In this document: positions 1 to 6,431 of the stretch, piece by piece
Numbering within the stretch: the stretch's first letter is position 1
Layout: the number at the start of each line of letters is the position of its first letter
NCBI GenBank assembly: GCA_937934355.1
Contig: CALGZY010000093.1
Span: 1-7,474 of the forward strand
Direction of reading: 5' to 3'
Length of the DNA stretch: 7,474 nt
From: an uncultured Collinsella sp.
Lineage (GTDB): Bacteria; Actinomycetota; Coriobacteriia; Coriobacteriales; Coriobacteriaceae
Notes under the pieces: model-generated
Database searches by the model: none
Seen by the model: the letters and a program-made list of their open reading frames with translations, nothing else
What the model was told of the DNA's origin: nothing
Translations under genes and position numbers: made by a program

Positions 1-1
1 C

Positions 2-55
2 TACGACTGCATCGTTCGCCTGGGCGACGAACTCCAGCCCTGGGATGTTGCGTAG
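2..55 (+). CDS. 3' end of an unidentified + strand gene
   Basis: The reading frame starting at base 2 is open from the window edge and ends at TAG (53-55). It encodes the C-terminal residues YDCIVRLGDELQPWDVA. Most of its codons end in G or C, as in the other genes here, and the frame stops just 15 bp before the stop codon of the convergent gluQRS. That is a typical tail-to-tail arrangement. Seventeen residues are too few to name a family. There is no hairpin or T-run in the 15-bp gap, so termination would have to occur inside gluQRS or be factor-dependent. The main alternative is that the edge is non-coding and the frame is open by chance. Confidence 0.5.
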   Translation, partial: YDCIVRLGDELQPWDVA

Positions 56-70
56 CGGCAAGGCGTTTGG

Positions 71-1081
71 CTACTCGGCCGTTACGGTGATGTTCTCCCG
101 GTGTGCGCGGATAACGTCCCAGCTAAAGTGCTCGACCAGTTGCTCGGCGGTGCGCGGCGTGGTGTCCGGCGCGATGCCCGTTTGCCCGGCGAGCCAGCCC
201 AGCAGTGCCTCGGGCGCGCCAAAGCGGGTGCGGAGCTCGCCCAGGTCCAGGTCGCGGTCGCGCTTGGAAAGGCGGCGCCCGTCCGGCGACATGAGCAGTG
301 GAATGTGCGCGTAGCGTGGCGTGGGAAGTCCCAGCAGATGCTGCAGGTAGATTTGGCGGGGCGTGGAGCCCAGCAGATCGCATCCGCGCACGACCTCGGT
401 GACGCCCATGGCAGCGTCGTCGACCACCACGGCTAGCTGGTAGGCAAAAACGCCGTCGCTGCGGCGCACCAAAAAGTCGCCGCACTCGGTGGCGAGTGCC
501 TCGCATTGGGCTCCGTACGTGCGGTCAACGAATTCGATCACGTCGCCGGCGAGGTCGTCGACGGCGGGCACACGCAGGCGCGTGGCCGGGGCGCGCAGGG
601 CGCTGCGGCGGGCGACCTCTTCGGCCGAAAGGCCTCGGCAGGCGCCACGGTAGATGGGCGTGCCGTCGCTGGCGTGCGGCGCGCTTGCGGTGTGGAGCTC
701 GGCGCGCGTGCAAAAACAGGGGTAGGTGAGGCCGGCGTCTTGTAGCTGGTGCAAGGCGCTCTCGTACAGATCTAGACGATCGTGCTGGTAGTAGGGGCCT
801 TCGTCCCACTCAAGCCCCAGCCAAGTCAGGTCGTCAATCAATTGAGCGGCAAGTTCCGGGCGCTTACAGCGATCGTCTAGGTCCTCGATGCGCAACACGA
901 TGCTGCCGCCCTGGCTGCGGGCCGAAAGCCACGCGCACAGGCAGCTGAACACGTTGCCCAGGTGCATGCGGCCCGAGGGCGACGGGGCAAAACGGCCCAC
1001 GACGGCGGCGAGAACGGAGGCGGGCTGCGTCGTCGGCGCGTCCGCGGCGGGCGTTGCTATGTTGCGTGCTTTGATATCCAT
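71..1081 (-). CDS. gluQRS: Glutamyl-Q tRNA(Asp) synthetase (GluQRS)
   Basis: This is a 336-residue paralogue of the catalytic half of glutamyl-tRNA synthetase. In the known family it activates glutamate without tRNA and attaches it to the queuosine at the wobble base of tRNA(Asp), in the cytoplasm. The Rossmann core starts at about residue 28 (GRFAPSPSGRMHLGN), with HLGN at 40-43 as the HIGH-type motif. The class signature RIEDLD is at 64-69, and RRLSKRD around K273 is the KMSKS-type loop. C122, C124, Y144 and C148 match the C-x-C...Y-x3-C zinc site that separates GluQRS from GltX. The protein ends soon after the KMSKS region, so it lacks the GltX anticodon-binding domain. The first 27 residues (Ala/Pro/Thr-rich) are an extension outside the fold. 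No ribosome-binding site precedes the ATG; a TATACT box lies 7 bp upstream, suggesting a leaderless message. A full-length GltX is excluded by length. Confidence 0.95.
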   Translation of the reverse strand: MDIKARNIATPAADAPTTQPASVLAAVVGRFAPSPSGRMHLGNVFSCLCAWLSARSQGGSIVLRIEDLDDRCKRPELAAQLIDDLTWLGLEWDEGPYYQHDRLDLYESALHQLQDAGLTYPCFCTRAELHTASAPHASDGTPIYRGACRGLSAEEVARRSALRAPATRLRVPAVDDLAGDVIEFVDRTYGAQCEALATECGDFLVRRSDGVFAYQLAVVVDDAAMGVTEVVRGCDLLGSTPRQIYLQHLLGLPTPRYAHIPLLMSPDGRRLSKRDRDLDLGELRTRFGAPEALLGWLAGQTGIAPDTTPRTAEQLVEHFSWDVIRAHRENITVTAE

Positions 1082-1088
1082 GCGGACG

Positions 1089-1094
1089 AGTATA
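1089..1094 (-). promoter_or_regulatory. Candidate -10 box of gluQRS (leaderless start)
   Basis: Read on the minus strand, TATACT (5 of 6 matches to TATAAT) is separated by 7 bases from the gluQRS ATG at 1081. Transcription would therefore begin at or within a base or two of the start codon. No Shine-Dalgarno sequence is present, which fits a leaderless transcript. There is no good -35 hexamer at 16-18 bp (TGCCTC is the sequence at 17 bp) and no TG extension, so the call rests on the -10 box and its position. Confidence 0.4.
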
Positions 1095-1215
1095 GCGCGG
1101 GGCGCGATAGGGAGGCATCACTGTGGTCCGCAAGTTGTCGAGGACCCGCATTGCGTATGGCGGGCCGCAGACTCGGTGCTTTGATTCCTGTCCGTCAACT
1201 CGGCACCTTAGACGA

Positions 1216-1255
1216 CGGAAACCCCGGCAGTTCTTCGCAACTGCCGGGGTTTCCG
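1216..1255. repeat. Perfect 17-bp inverted repeat, terminator-like hairpin
   Basis: CGGAAACCCCGGCAGTT (1216-1232) and AACTGCCGGGGTTTCCG (1239-1255) are exact reverse complements around a 6-base loop, CTTCGC. The stem would be very stable in RNA from either strand. Each arm carries an AAACCCC/GGGGTTT block, as in bidirectional intrinsic terminators, but a real T-run is missing on both sides. No gene ends here: gluQRS starts on the left and reads away, and DUF2207 starts about 380 bases to the right. It could terminate a small RNA or antisense transcript, insulate the divergent genes, or be a mobile repeat. Confidence 0.8.
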
Positions 1256-1278
1256 CGGAAAAGGGGGACATGATCCTC

Positions 1279-1329
1279 GAGCGAACGGCAAAGGGGCAAA
1301 CCGTTTTCGCTCAACTGCTTTATGCCCCT
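1279..1329 (+). other. Possible H-type pseudoknot in non-coding RNA
   Basis: GAGCGAACGG (1279-1288) can pair with CCGTTTTCGCTC (1301-1312), giving ten base pairs with a 2-base bulge. The 12-base loop between the arms contains AGGGGCA (1292-1298), whose exact complement TGCCCCT lies at 1323-1329. The two helices interleave, which is the topology of an H-type pseudoknot; they could instead be alternative folds. I do not recognise a known riboswitch family, and no transcript is proven here. In GC-rich DNA one such pairing could be chance, though two nested so closely are less likely. Confidence 0.35.
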
Positions 1330-1476
1330 CGACTGGTAGCTCAATCAACGTATGCCGCGCCCACACAAAGCCGCTACACCTGTGACGGAGCTGTGAAGTG
1401 GTATCTATTGCTGGCGCGGGACTCAGCCCAAGAGCGTCTCAAACGACAAATTTGTTGCTGTCTGTCGATTCAGCCC

Positions 1477-1513
1477 AATGATCCGTTTTCCTCCGTCCCC
1501 AATAGGTCATTTT
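1477..1513. repeat. REP-like hairpin with GTCCCC loop
   Basis: AATGATC (1477-1483) pairs with GGTCATT (1505-1511), seven base pairs including one G-T wobble. The 21-base loop contains CCGTCCCCAA. The combination of ATGA/TCAT arms next to GTCCCC recurs at 3665-3706 and 7151-7188, so this looks like one member of a dispersed intergenic repeat family rather than a terminator. It has no T-run. Confidence 0.45.
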
Positions 1514-1595
1514 CCAAGTGTCGGGGTGCGGGCGTGACTTTTATCCCGTTTGGCACTCCGGTCGCCTAGATGTTCGTCATGTGTGCCCGCAAACG

Positions 1596-1604
1596 TGGGA
1601 CAAT
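1596..1604 (+). promoter_or_regulatory. Weak candidate extended -10 for the DUF2207 gene
   Basis: TGGGACAAT reads as TG-n followed by GACAAT, with 4 of 6 matches to TATAAT. Transcription would start near 1611, leaving a leader of about 28 bases that includes the ribosome-binding site AAAGGA (1626-1631). No convincing -35 hexamer sits at 16-18 bp upstream. It is the best candidate in the 70 bases before the gene, but weak. Confidence 0.25.
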
Positions 1605-1638
1605 GGCGATGTTGGTTTTACAGACAAAGGATGTGCCT

Positions 1639-3582
1639 ATGAACGCCCCCGTTGCCAGTACTTGTCGGCAGCGCTGCCTGTTTGCGCGATTCGCTTCCGT
1701 CTGCGTGCTCGTCGCGCTTGCGTTGCTGCTATTGCCTGTCGCCGCACACGCCGACGGCTACTCCATGACTCAAACCTATATCGGCGCCACGGTCGAGGCC
1801 GACGGCTCGCTGACCGTTGTCGAGGGACGCCAGTTTGATTTCGATGACGACATCAACGGCGTGTTTTGGGAGATCAATACGGGCTCCAACCAGCAGGGTG
1901 GCTCGGCGGGCGTCGACGTGCTGAGTGTCGAGGAAGAGGACACCGCGTTTAACAAAGTGGATAGCGCGAACAAGGGTGACTCTGGCGTCTATACGGTTGG
2001 GCAGAGCGGTGACGGCGTAAAGATTAAGGTATTCAGCCCTCACGAGAGCGGCGACAGCGCGACCTATTACGTGAGCTATACCATGACCGGTGCGGTCATG
2101 AACTGGGCCGATACTGCCGAGCTCTATTGGAAGTTCGTGGGCGACGGCTGGTCTGCGGATTCCGATGACGTCGAGATGGAAGTGCGCTTCGCAAATGCCG
2201 CTGCCGGGACGGCGGCCGTCAAGGGCGATAACTTCCGCGCATGGGGCCACGGCCCGCTGACGGGCGACGTGTCACTCGATGAGGACGAGCCCATGGTCAC
2301 CTATACCATTCCCTGCGTGCATCAGGGCGAATTCGCCGAGGCGCGCATCGCCTTCCCCAGCGACTGGGTGCCGCAGCTTGCCGCCTCGGGCGAAGAGCGC
2401 ATGTCAACGATTCTGAGCGAAGAGAAAGAATGGGCTGACGAAGCTAACGCCCGCCGCGCTCATGCTCGCATGATTGCCAATGCGCTTGCCGTGCTAAGTG
2501 TTGTCGCAGCGGTGGTCTTTACCGGCATAATCGTTGTGCTCAAGCTGCGCCGCCGCAAGCCCAAGCCGCTTTTCCAGGACGAATATTTCCGCGACGTGCC
2601 CTCGGCCGACCATCCCGCCGTGCTTTCGGCCCTCATGAGTTGGAACGAGGTGCCCGATCAGGCATATATCGCCACGCTCATGAAGCTCACTGACGACCGT
2701 GTGATTAAGCTGGAGCAGGCGACCGCGACCAAGGCCAAGAAGGGTCTGTTGGGGCGTGAAAAAGAAGAGCAGACGTATCGTGTGACGGTGAGCGATGCGG
2801 GCTGGAAGTCGGCCAAGGGCATTGACCGCATGGTGCTCAAGGTCTTCTTTGCCGGTGCTAAGCCTGACGAGAACGGCGATCGCTCGCGCACGTTTGACGA
2901 GCTGCAGCACTACGTCAAACAGCACGCTACGCCCGTGGGCGACAAGCTCGAGGACTATCAGAACACCGTTAAGGGCAAGCTGGCCGATAGCGAGTACGTT
3001 GCCTCAGACGGCATTGTTGCAATGGTGTTTTGCCTGGTTCTTGGTATCCTGATCGCCTTTGTTCCCGTGGGATCCATCTTCTTTACCGATGGCGCACAGG
3101 CGAACATTACCGCCGCGGTTATCTCGGTGCCGATTGTGCTGGTGGGTATCGGCGTGGGCCTTACGTTTCGCCGCTTTACGCCGGAGGGCGCCGAGGTGGC
3201 GGCTCGCTGCAAGGCACTTAAGCATTGGCTCGAGGACTTCACGCGTCTAAAGGAAGCCGTCCCGGGCGATCTGGTGCTGTGGAACAAGCTGCTGGTGATG
3301 GGCGTGGCGCTGGGTGTTTCCAAGGAAGTGCTGCGTCAGCTTGCCGAGGCCGTGCCGCCCGAGGTGCGCGAGGCCGACGGCTTCTATGACAATTATCCCT
3401 GCTACTGGTGGTACTACCATCATTACGGTATCGAGTCTCCGCTCGATTCGTTCAACGATGTGTATCACGAGACCATCCGCGAGCTGGCTTCGAGCTCCGA
3501 TAGCTCGAGCGGCGGCAGCGGCGGCGGCTTCTCTGGCGGCGGTGGTGGCGGCGTCGGCGGAGGCGGCGGCGGAACGTTCTAG
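1639..3582 (+). CDS. DUF2207 family membrane protein (YciQ-like)
   Basis: A 647-residue predicted membrane protein. I chose the ATG at 1639 because AAAGGA lies 7 bases upstream and a signal peptide follows at once: basic residues near 10-17, a hydrophobic core at about 19-36 and a likely cleavage AHA|DG after residue 38. The next roughly 235 residues form an acidic extracytoplasmic domain typical of DUF2207. A helix at 280-301 is followed by the basic stop-transfer stretch KLRRRKPKP, a cytoplasmic region, then helices at about 459-482 and 490-510. The C-terminal part carries the usual family segment, an aromatic patch at 589-596 (YWWYYHHY) and a glycine tail at 625-645 ending in TF. Glycine tails of this kind are common in the family, and its function is unknown. 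LemA, a frequent neighbour elsewhere, is absent here. In-frame ATGs at 1570, 1603 and 1609 are less likely starts because they would bury the signal peptide. Confidence 0.9.
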   Translation: MNAPVASTCRQRCLFARFASVCVLVALALLLLPVAAHADGYSMTQTYIGATVEADGSLTVVEGRQFDFDDDINGVFWEINTGSNQQGGSAGVDVLSVEEEDTAFNKVDSANKGDSGVYTVGQSGDGVKIKVFSPHESGDSATYYVSYTMTGAVMNWADTAELYWKFVGDGWSADSDDVEMEVRFANAAAGTAAVKGDNFRAWGHGPLTGDVSLDEDEPMVTYTIPCVHQGEFAEARIAFPSDWVPQLAASGEERMSTILSEEKEWADEANARRAHARMIANALAVLSVVAAVVFTGIIVVLKLRRRKPKPLFQDEYFRDVPSADHPAVLSALMSWNEVPDQAYIATLMKLTDDRVIKLEQATATKAKKGLLGREKEEQTYRVTVSDAGWKSAKGIDRMVLKVFFAGAKPDENGDRSRTFDELQHYVKQHATPVGDKLEDYQNTVKGKLADSEYVASDGIVAMVFCLVLGILIAFVPVGSIFFTDGAQANITAAVISVPIVLVGIGVGLTFRRFTPEGAEVAARCKALKHWLEDFTRLKEAVPGDLVLWNKLLVMGVALGVSKEVLRQLAEAVPPEVREADGFYDNYPCYWWYYHHYGIESPLDSFNDVYHETIRELASSSDSSSGGSGGGFSGGGGGGVGGGGGGTF

Positions 3583-3596
3583 CGGTCGTAAGCTAT

Positions 3597-3644
3597 GGGA
3601 TGGGTTTTTCTCGACAGCTGTCGGGGAAAGTCCATCCCCTTTTT
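3597..3644 (+). terminator. Intrinsic terminator of the DUF2207 gene
   Basis: GGGATGG (3597-3603) pairs with CCATCCC (3632-3638). Between them, TTTTTC and GGGGAAAG continue the stem with some G-T pairs, capped by the palindrome CGACAGCTGTCG (3612-3623). The arm is followed directly by CTTTTT (3639-3644). A stem of about 19 bp ending in a T-run, 14 bases after the DUF2207 stop, is a strong rho-independent terminator. There is no matching T-run on the minus strand, so it does not obviously serve the convergent GNAT gene. Confidence 0.85.
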
Positions 3645-3664
3645 ATGCGCTACCTACGAAGACT

Positions 3665-3706
3665 GTCCCCAACGACTAGTCATTTAAGAACGTCCCCAAC
3701 GACTAG
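3665..3706. repeat. Tandem 15-bp repeat between convergent genes
   Basis: GTCCCCAACGACTAG occurs exactly at 3665-3679 and again at 3692-3706, separated by TCATTTAAGAAC. The first copy and its right flank form the palindrome GACTAGTC (3674-3681). It lies between the DUF2207 terminator and the GNAT stop codon, 15 bases from the latter. The position between convergent genes and the shared GTCCCC/TCATT words suggest a REP-type element. It is not a CRISPR: there are two units with a 12-base spacer and no leader or cas gene. Confidence 0.75.
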
Positions 3707-3721
3707 GTATGGCTGCTGGGC

Positions 3722-4363
3722 CTAGACGGTTAGGTCCAGTTCGTAGAGGAAGCTTTCGCGTGGCATGGCGTGGCGGCGTTCCTCGCGGTTGGCGCGGTGC
3801 GTGGCGGTGCGCTTAAAGCCGTGCAGTTCGTAGAACTTCCACGAGCAGTTGGAATCGGTGTACAGGTGTGCGCTGGTCGCCCCGCGCGAGGACAGATGCG
3901 AGATTGCGGCGTCGAGCAGAACCGTGCCAACGCCCAGGCCGTGGACATCGCGATCCACGGCAAGCAGCGTGACCTCGTTGTCGTGCGGCAGCGGGCTGCT
4001 CTCGAGCAGGCGGTTGTTGGTTCGGATGGTTGCGCGCACAAACGAGAGATATTCGGCGCAGGCATCGGGCTCCAGCTCGCGCATTTGCGACAGCAGTGCA
4101 CGCTCAGTATCCATCCAATGTTCGTTGATAGTGACGCCGGAGCTCTGTCCTGCGCGTGCAAGCGCAATGCCGCGCGCCTGACCGTCGATTACGGCAACCT
4201 GCGAAAACGTCGATGACGAAAGGCAGTAGGCAAGATCGCATGCGGCTTCGAGGCGGTTGTACTCATCGTTATCCGAGTTGTTGTGCCAAAGCTGCTGCAG
4301 GATCAGCGCGATGGCGTCGAAATCTTCGGTATCAAACGGTCGGTAGAGAACCCGCGAGACCAT
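3722..4363 (-). CDS. GNAT family N-acetyltransferase
   Basis: A 213-residue predicted acetyl-CoA-dependent acyltransferase of the GCN5-related family; the substrate cannot be told from sequence. The start is supported by AGAGG 4 bases before the ATG at 4363. An N-terminal strand and helix (LYRPFDTEDFDAIALILQQL, 6-25) opens the GNAT fold. Motif A spans roughly 130-150: EVTLLAVDRDVHGLGVGTVLL contains the acetyl-CoA pyrophosphate loop, with G144-V-G146 in the expected place but H141 where the family usually has Gln or Arg. Motif B is the segment FYELHGFKRT at 177-186. The middle (about 70-125) is longer than in minimal GNATs and probably forms the substrate cap. The gene is convergent with DUF2207 and divergent from purH. 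No clear intrinsic terminator follows on its strand, only the tandem repeat. Confidence 0.88.
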   Translation of the reverse strand: MVSRVLYRPFDTEDFDAIALILQQLWHNNSDNDEYNRLEAACDLAYCLSSSTFSQVAVIDGQARGIALARAGQSSGVTINEHWMDTERALLSQMRELEPDACAEYLSFVRATIRTNNRLLESSPLPHDNEVTLLAVDRDVHGLGVGTVLLDAAISHLSSRGATSAHLYTDSNCSWKFYELHGFKRTATHRANREERRHAMPRESFLYELDLTV

Positions 4364-4544
4364 GGTGCCTCTTTCTATTGCGGATGCATATCGAGCACAG
4401 TTCTACCACGCCATTGGCATCTAATTATGGTGCCCCTGTGTTCCATCAACTCACCGTGCCCAGTGGCGCTCCTGCAACCCCCCGCTCGAAGCTTTTTCTG
4501 CACAGCCGTGCGTTGCGGGGTGCATCGTCGCGCTCGATGCGCTA

Positions 4545-4566
4545 CATTGAATCAGTATTTTCAATG
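4545..4566. promoter_or_regulatory. Operator-like dyad upstream of purH
   Basis: CATTGAA (4545-4551) and TTCAATG (4560-4566) form a perfect 7-bp inverted repeat with an 8-base centre, 74 bases before the purH start. Two weak -10-like hexamers overlap it: TACATT (4543-4548) and TATTTT (4556-4561), each 4 of 6 to consensus and neither with a good -35. A dyad over the promoter is the usual layout of a repressor site. It resembles neither the E. coli nor the Bacillus PurR site, so the regulator is unknown. It could also be a short RNA hairpin. Confidence 0.35.
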
Positions 4567-4640
4567 CCGCTGCGCGAGCGCTGCAGATCGACGTATCACC
4601 GACTCACAGAGCACGGCGGCGTACCAGACAGGAGGACTGC

Positions 4641-6248
4641 ATGGGATCTGATGTGAAGATCGCACGCGCGTTGATCTCGGTTACCGATAAGACGGGCGTC
4701 GTCGATTTCGCACGGACGCTGGTCGATGACTTTGGCGTCGAGATCATCTCTACGGGCGGCACGGCTCGTGCCATCGAGGACGCGGGCGTTCCCGTAACCC
4801 CCATCGAGGAGTTCACGGGCTATCCCGAGATGATGGACGGCCGCGTCAAGACGCTGCATCCCAAGGTTCACGGCGCGCTGCTGGCCCGCCGCGATTCCGA
4901 GCAGCACATGCAGGAGGCCGCTCAGCACGGCATTAAGCTGATCGACTTGGTCGTCGTCAACCTGTACGAGTTCGAGAAGACTGTCGCCAACCCCGAGGTC
5001 ACCTTCGCGGATGCCATCGAGCACATCGACATCGGCGGCCCCTCCATGCTGCGCTCTGCCGCCAAGAACGCCGCGAGCGTTACCGTCATCTCCGACCCGG
5101 CCGACTACGACGCCGTCCTGGCCGAGATGCGCGAGACCGGTGGCTGCACCACGCTTTCCACTCGTCGTCGCCTGCAGGTGAAGGTCTACCAGACCACCGC
5201 CGCCTACGACACGGCTATCTCCCGTTGGCTTGCCGCCCAGGCAAGCGACGTGGCGGACACCTCTGCCAAGCTCGAGATCTCGCTGGAGAAGGTCGACGAC
5301 CTGCGCTATGGCGAGAATCCTCAGCAGAAGGCTACGGTCTACCGCTTTGCCGAGGGCTGCGAGAACACCGCGAGCTCGCAGTTCCCGCTCGTGGGCTCCG
5401 AGCAGATTCAGGGCAAGCCGCTCAGCTACAACAACTATCTGGATGCTGACGCCGCTTGGAGCCTGGTCCGCGAGTTCGACGAGCCTGCCTGCGTGATCCT
5501 CAAGCATCAGAACCCCTGCGGCTCCGCCGTGGCCGAGGACATCACGGCCGCCTACGACCGCGCCTTCGCCTGCGATCCCAAGAGCGCCTTTGGCGGCATC
5601 ATCGCCTGCAACCGCGAGGTTCCCTATGAGCTGGTTGAGCACTTTGCCGATCAGAACAAGCAGTTCGTCGAGGTCATCATCGCCCCGGGCTACACTGCCG
5701 AGGCGCTCGAGCGCATGGCCAAGCGCCCCAACCTGCGCGTGCTGGCTACTGGCGGCGTGGACCACGGTGCCCAGGTGGAGCTGCGCTCCGTCGACGGCGG
5801 CATGCTGGTGCAGGAAGTCGACCACGTGACCGAGGACCCCGCGACCTTTACGTTCCCCACCGACCGTAAGCCCACCGACGCCGAGATGGCCGAGCTCGAG
5901 TTTGCCTGGAAGGTCTGCAAGGGCGTTAAGTCCAACGCCATTCTGGTCTCCAAGGGCAAGGCCGGCATTGGCATGGGCCCCGGTCAGCCCAACCGCGTGG
6001 ATTCTGCGCTGCTGGCCTGCGAGCGTGCCGAGGACTTCTGCGAGCGCGAGGGCGTGGAGAAGGGCGGCTTTGCCTGCGCAAGCGACGCATTCTTCCCGTT
6101 CCGCGACAACGTCGACGTGCTTGCTGCACATGGCGTGACCTGCATCATCCAGCCCGGCGGCTCCAAGCGCGACGACGAGAGCATCCAGGCCTGCAATGAG
6201 CACAATATTGCTATGGTGTTTACGGGCGCCCGCCACTTCCGCCACTAA
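4641..6248 (+). CDS. purH: Bifunctional AICAR formyltransferase / IMP cyclohydrolase
   Basis: PurH catalyses the last two steps of de novo purine synthesis: AICAR plus 10-formyl-tetrahydrofolate gives FAICAR, which is closed to IMP. It acts in the cytoplasm. The 535 residues match the usual bacterial length. The N-terminal cyclohydrolase domain (about 1-200) shows STGGTA at 37-42, [12 protein letters not shown] from 68 and [15 protein letters not shown]. The C-terminal transformylase domain shows DLRYGENP (220-227), the catalytic pair K288-H289 in LKHQNPCG, the SAFGGIIA block, N432 in [13 protein letters not shown] (448-455) and the terminal RHFRH. The start at 4641 has GGAGG 5 bases upstream. 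No other pur gene adjoins it, so it appears to be transcribed alone, with an operator-like dyad before it and a terminator after it. The final motif reads TGARHFRH where many PurH proteins have TGMRHFRH. Confidence 0.98.
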   Translation: MGSDVKIARALISVTDKTGVVDFARTLVDDFGVEIISTGGTARAIEDAGVPVTPIEEFTGYPEMMDGRVKTLHPKVHGALLARRDSEQHMQEAAQHGIKLIDLVVVNLYEFEKTVANPEVTFADAIEHIDIGGPSMLRSAAKNAASVTVISDPADYDAVLAEMRETGGCTTLSTRRRLQVKVYQTTAAYDTAISRWLAAQASDVADTSAKLEISLEKVDDLRYGENPQQKATVYRFAEGCENTASSQFPLVGSEQIQGKPLSYNNYLDADAAWSLVREFDEPACVILKHQNPCGSAVAEDITAAYDRAFACDPKSAFGGIIACNREVPYELVEHFADQNKQFVEVIIAPGYTAEALERMAKRPNLRVLATGGVDHGAQVELRSVDGGMLVQEVDHVTEDPATFTFPTDRKPTDAEMAELEFAWKVCKGVKSNAILVSKGKAGIGMGPGQPNRVDSALLACERAEDFCEREGVEKGGFACASDAFFPFRDNVDVLAAHGVTCIIQPGGSKRDDESIQACNEHNIAMVFTGARHFRH

Positions 6249-6355
6249 GCAAGGTGCGGTGGCTGGGCAAGCCTCGCCGACCTGTTAGGTTGACTGGGGA
6301 GGATGGGATGCGATCTCGTCCCTTGGACTGGCCTCGCTTCTAAAATAATCTCCGC

Positions 6356-6391
6356 AAAAGACGGTCGCTCCGTTTGGAGGGCCGTCTTTTT
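6356..6391 (+). terminator. Intrinsic terminator of purH
   Basis: AAAAGACGG (6356-6364) and CCGTCTTTTT (6382-6391) are complementary. The inner part continues through TC/GG pairs and CTCC with GGAG around a GTTT loop, with one G bulged. The T-run TTTTT (6387-6391) follows the GC stem directly. The A-run on the 5' side means it could also act on the minus strand. It lies about 110 bases after the purH stop. Confidence 0.9.
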
Positions 6392-6399
6392 GGTATAAG
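6391..6399 (+). promoter_or_regulatory. Extended -10 promoter of the gene after purH
   Basis: TGGTATAAG is a TG-n extended -10 with 5 of 6 matches in TATAAG. Its first base is the last T of the purH terminator. The -35 region would fall inside the terminator stem and is poor (CGTTTG at 17 bp), which an extended -10 can tolerate. Transcription is predicted near 6406-6407, at the first ATG (6408) and about 25 bases before the second (6432). Confidence 0.55.
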
Positions 6400-6431
6400 A
6401 GGACGGAATGACTAACACGAAAGGTACAACC

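Larger units (their letters stand above)
1082..1638. other. 557-base gap without a convincing gene
   Basis: The gap lies between the divergent gluQRS and DUF2207 genes. Open frames exist on both strands, but they lack ribosome-binding sites, show no G/C bias at third positions and have Arg/Cys/Ser-rich low-complexity products, so I treat the region as non-coding. It holds, in order: the gluQRS -10 box, a weak 5-bp hairpin (GGTCC 1125-1129 with GGACC 1142-1146), a perfect 17-bp hairpin (1216-1255), a possible pseudoknot (1279-1329), a REP-like hairpin (1477-1511), and start signals for DUF2207 near 1599-1638. From about 1330 to 1470 I see nothing recognisable. The gap is long for such a compact region and could include an unannotated small RNA or an eroded gene. 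Confidence 0.7.

Noticed and set aside
1071..1096. + strand promoter TTGATA with TATAGC
   Set aside because: The 14-bp spacer is too short, and there is no recognisable gene immediately downstream.
1286..1303. CGGCAAAGGGGCAAACC, faintly like a cyclic-di-GMP riboswitch segment
   Set aside because: The GAAA tetraloop, receptor and second helix of that riboswitch are absent.
1335..1345. GGTAGCTCAAT, resembling the D arm of a tRNA
   Set aside because: No acceptor stem, anticodon arm or T-loop (GTTCGA) can be placed around it on either strand.
1123..1569. 148-codon + strand open frame in the intergenic gap
   Set aside because: No ribosome-binding site, no third-position G/C bias and a Cys/Arg/Ser-rich product. 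It runs through the 17-bp hairpin and the REP-like element, as non-coding DNA would.
1570..1638. Upstream ATG starts (1570, 1603, 1609) for the DUF2207 gene
   Set aside because: They would place up to 23 residues before a well-formed signal peptide, and only 1639 has a well-spaced ribosome-binding site.
3665..3706. CRISPR-like repeat
   Set aside because: Only two 15-bp units with a 12-base spacer, no further copies and no cas genes.
4596..6245. 549-codon open frame on the minus strand, antisense to purH
   Set aside because: It mirrors a highly conserved GC-rich gene on the other strand. Its product is a low-complexity Gly/Ala/Val/Leu/His-rich sequence with no family motif.
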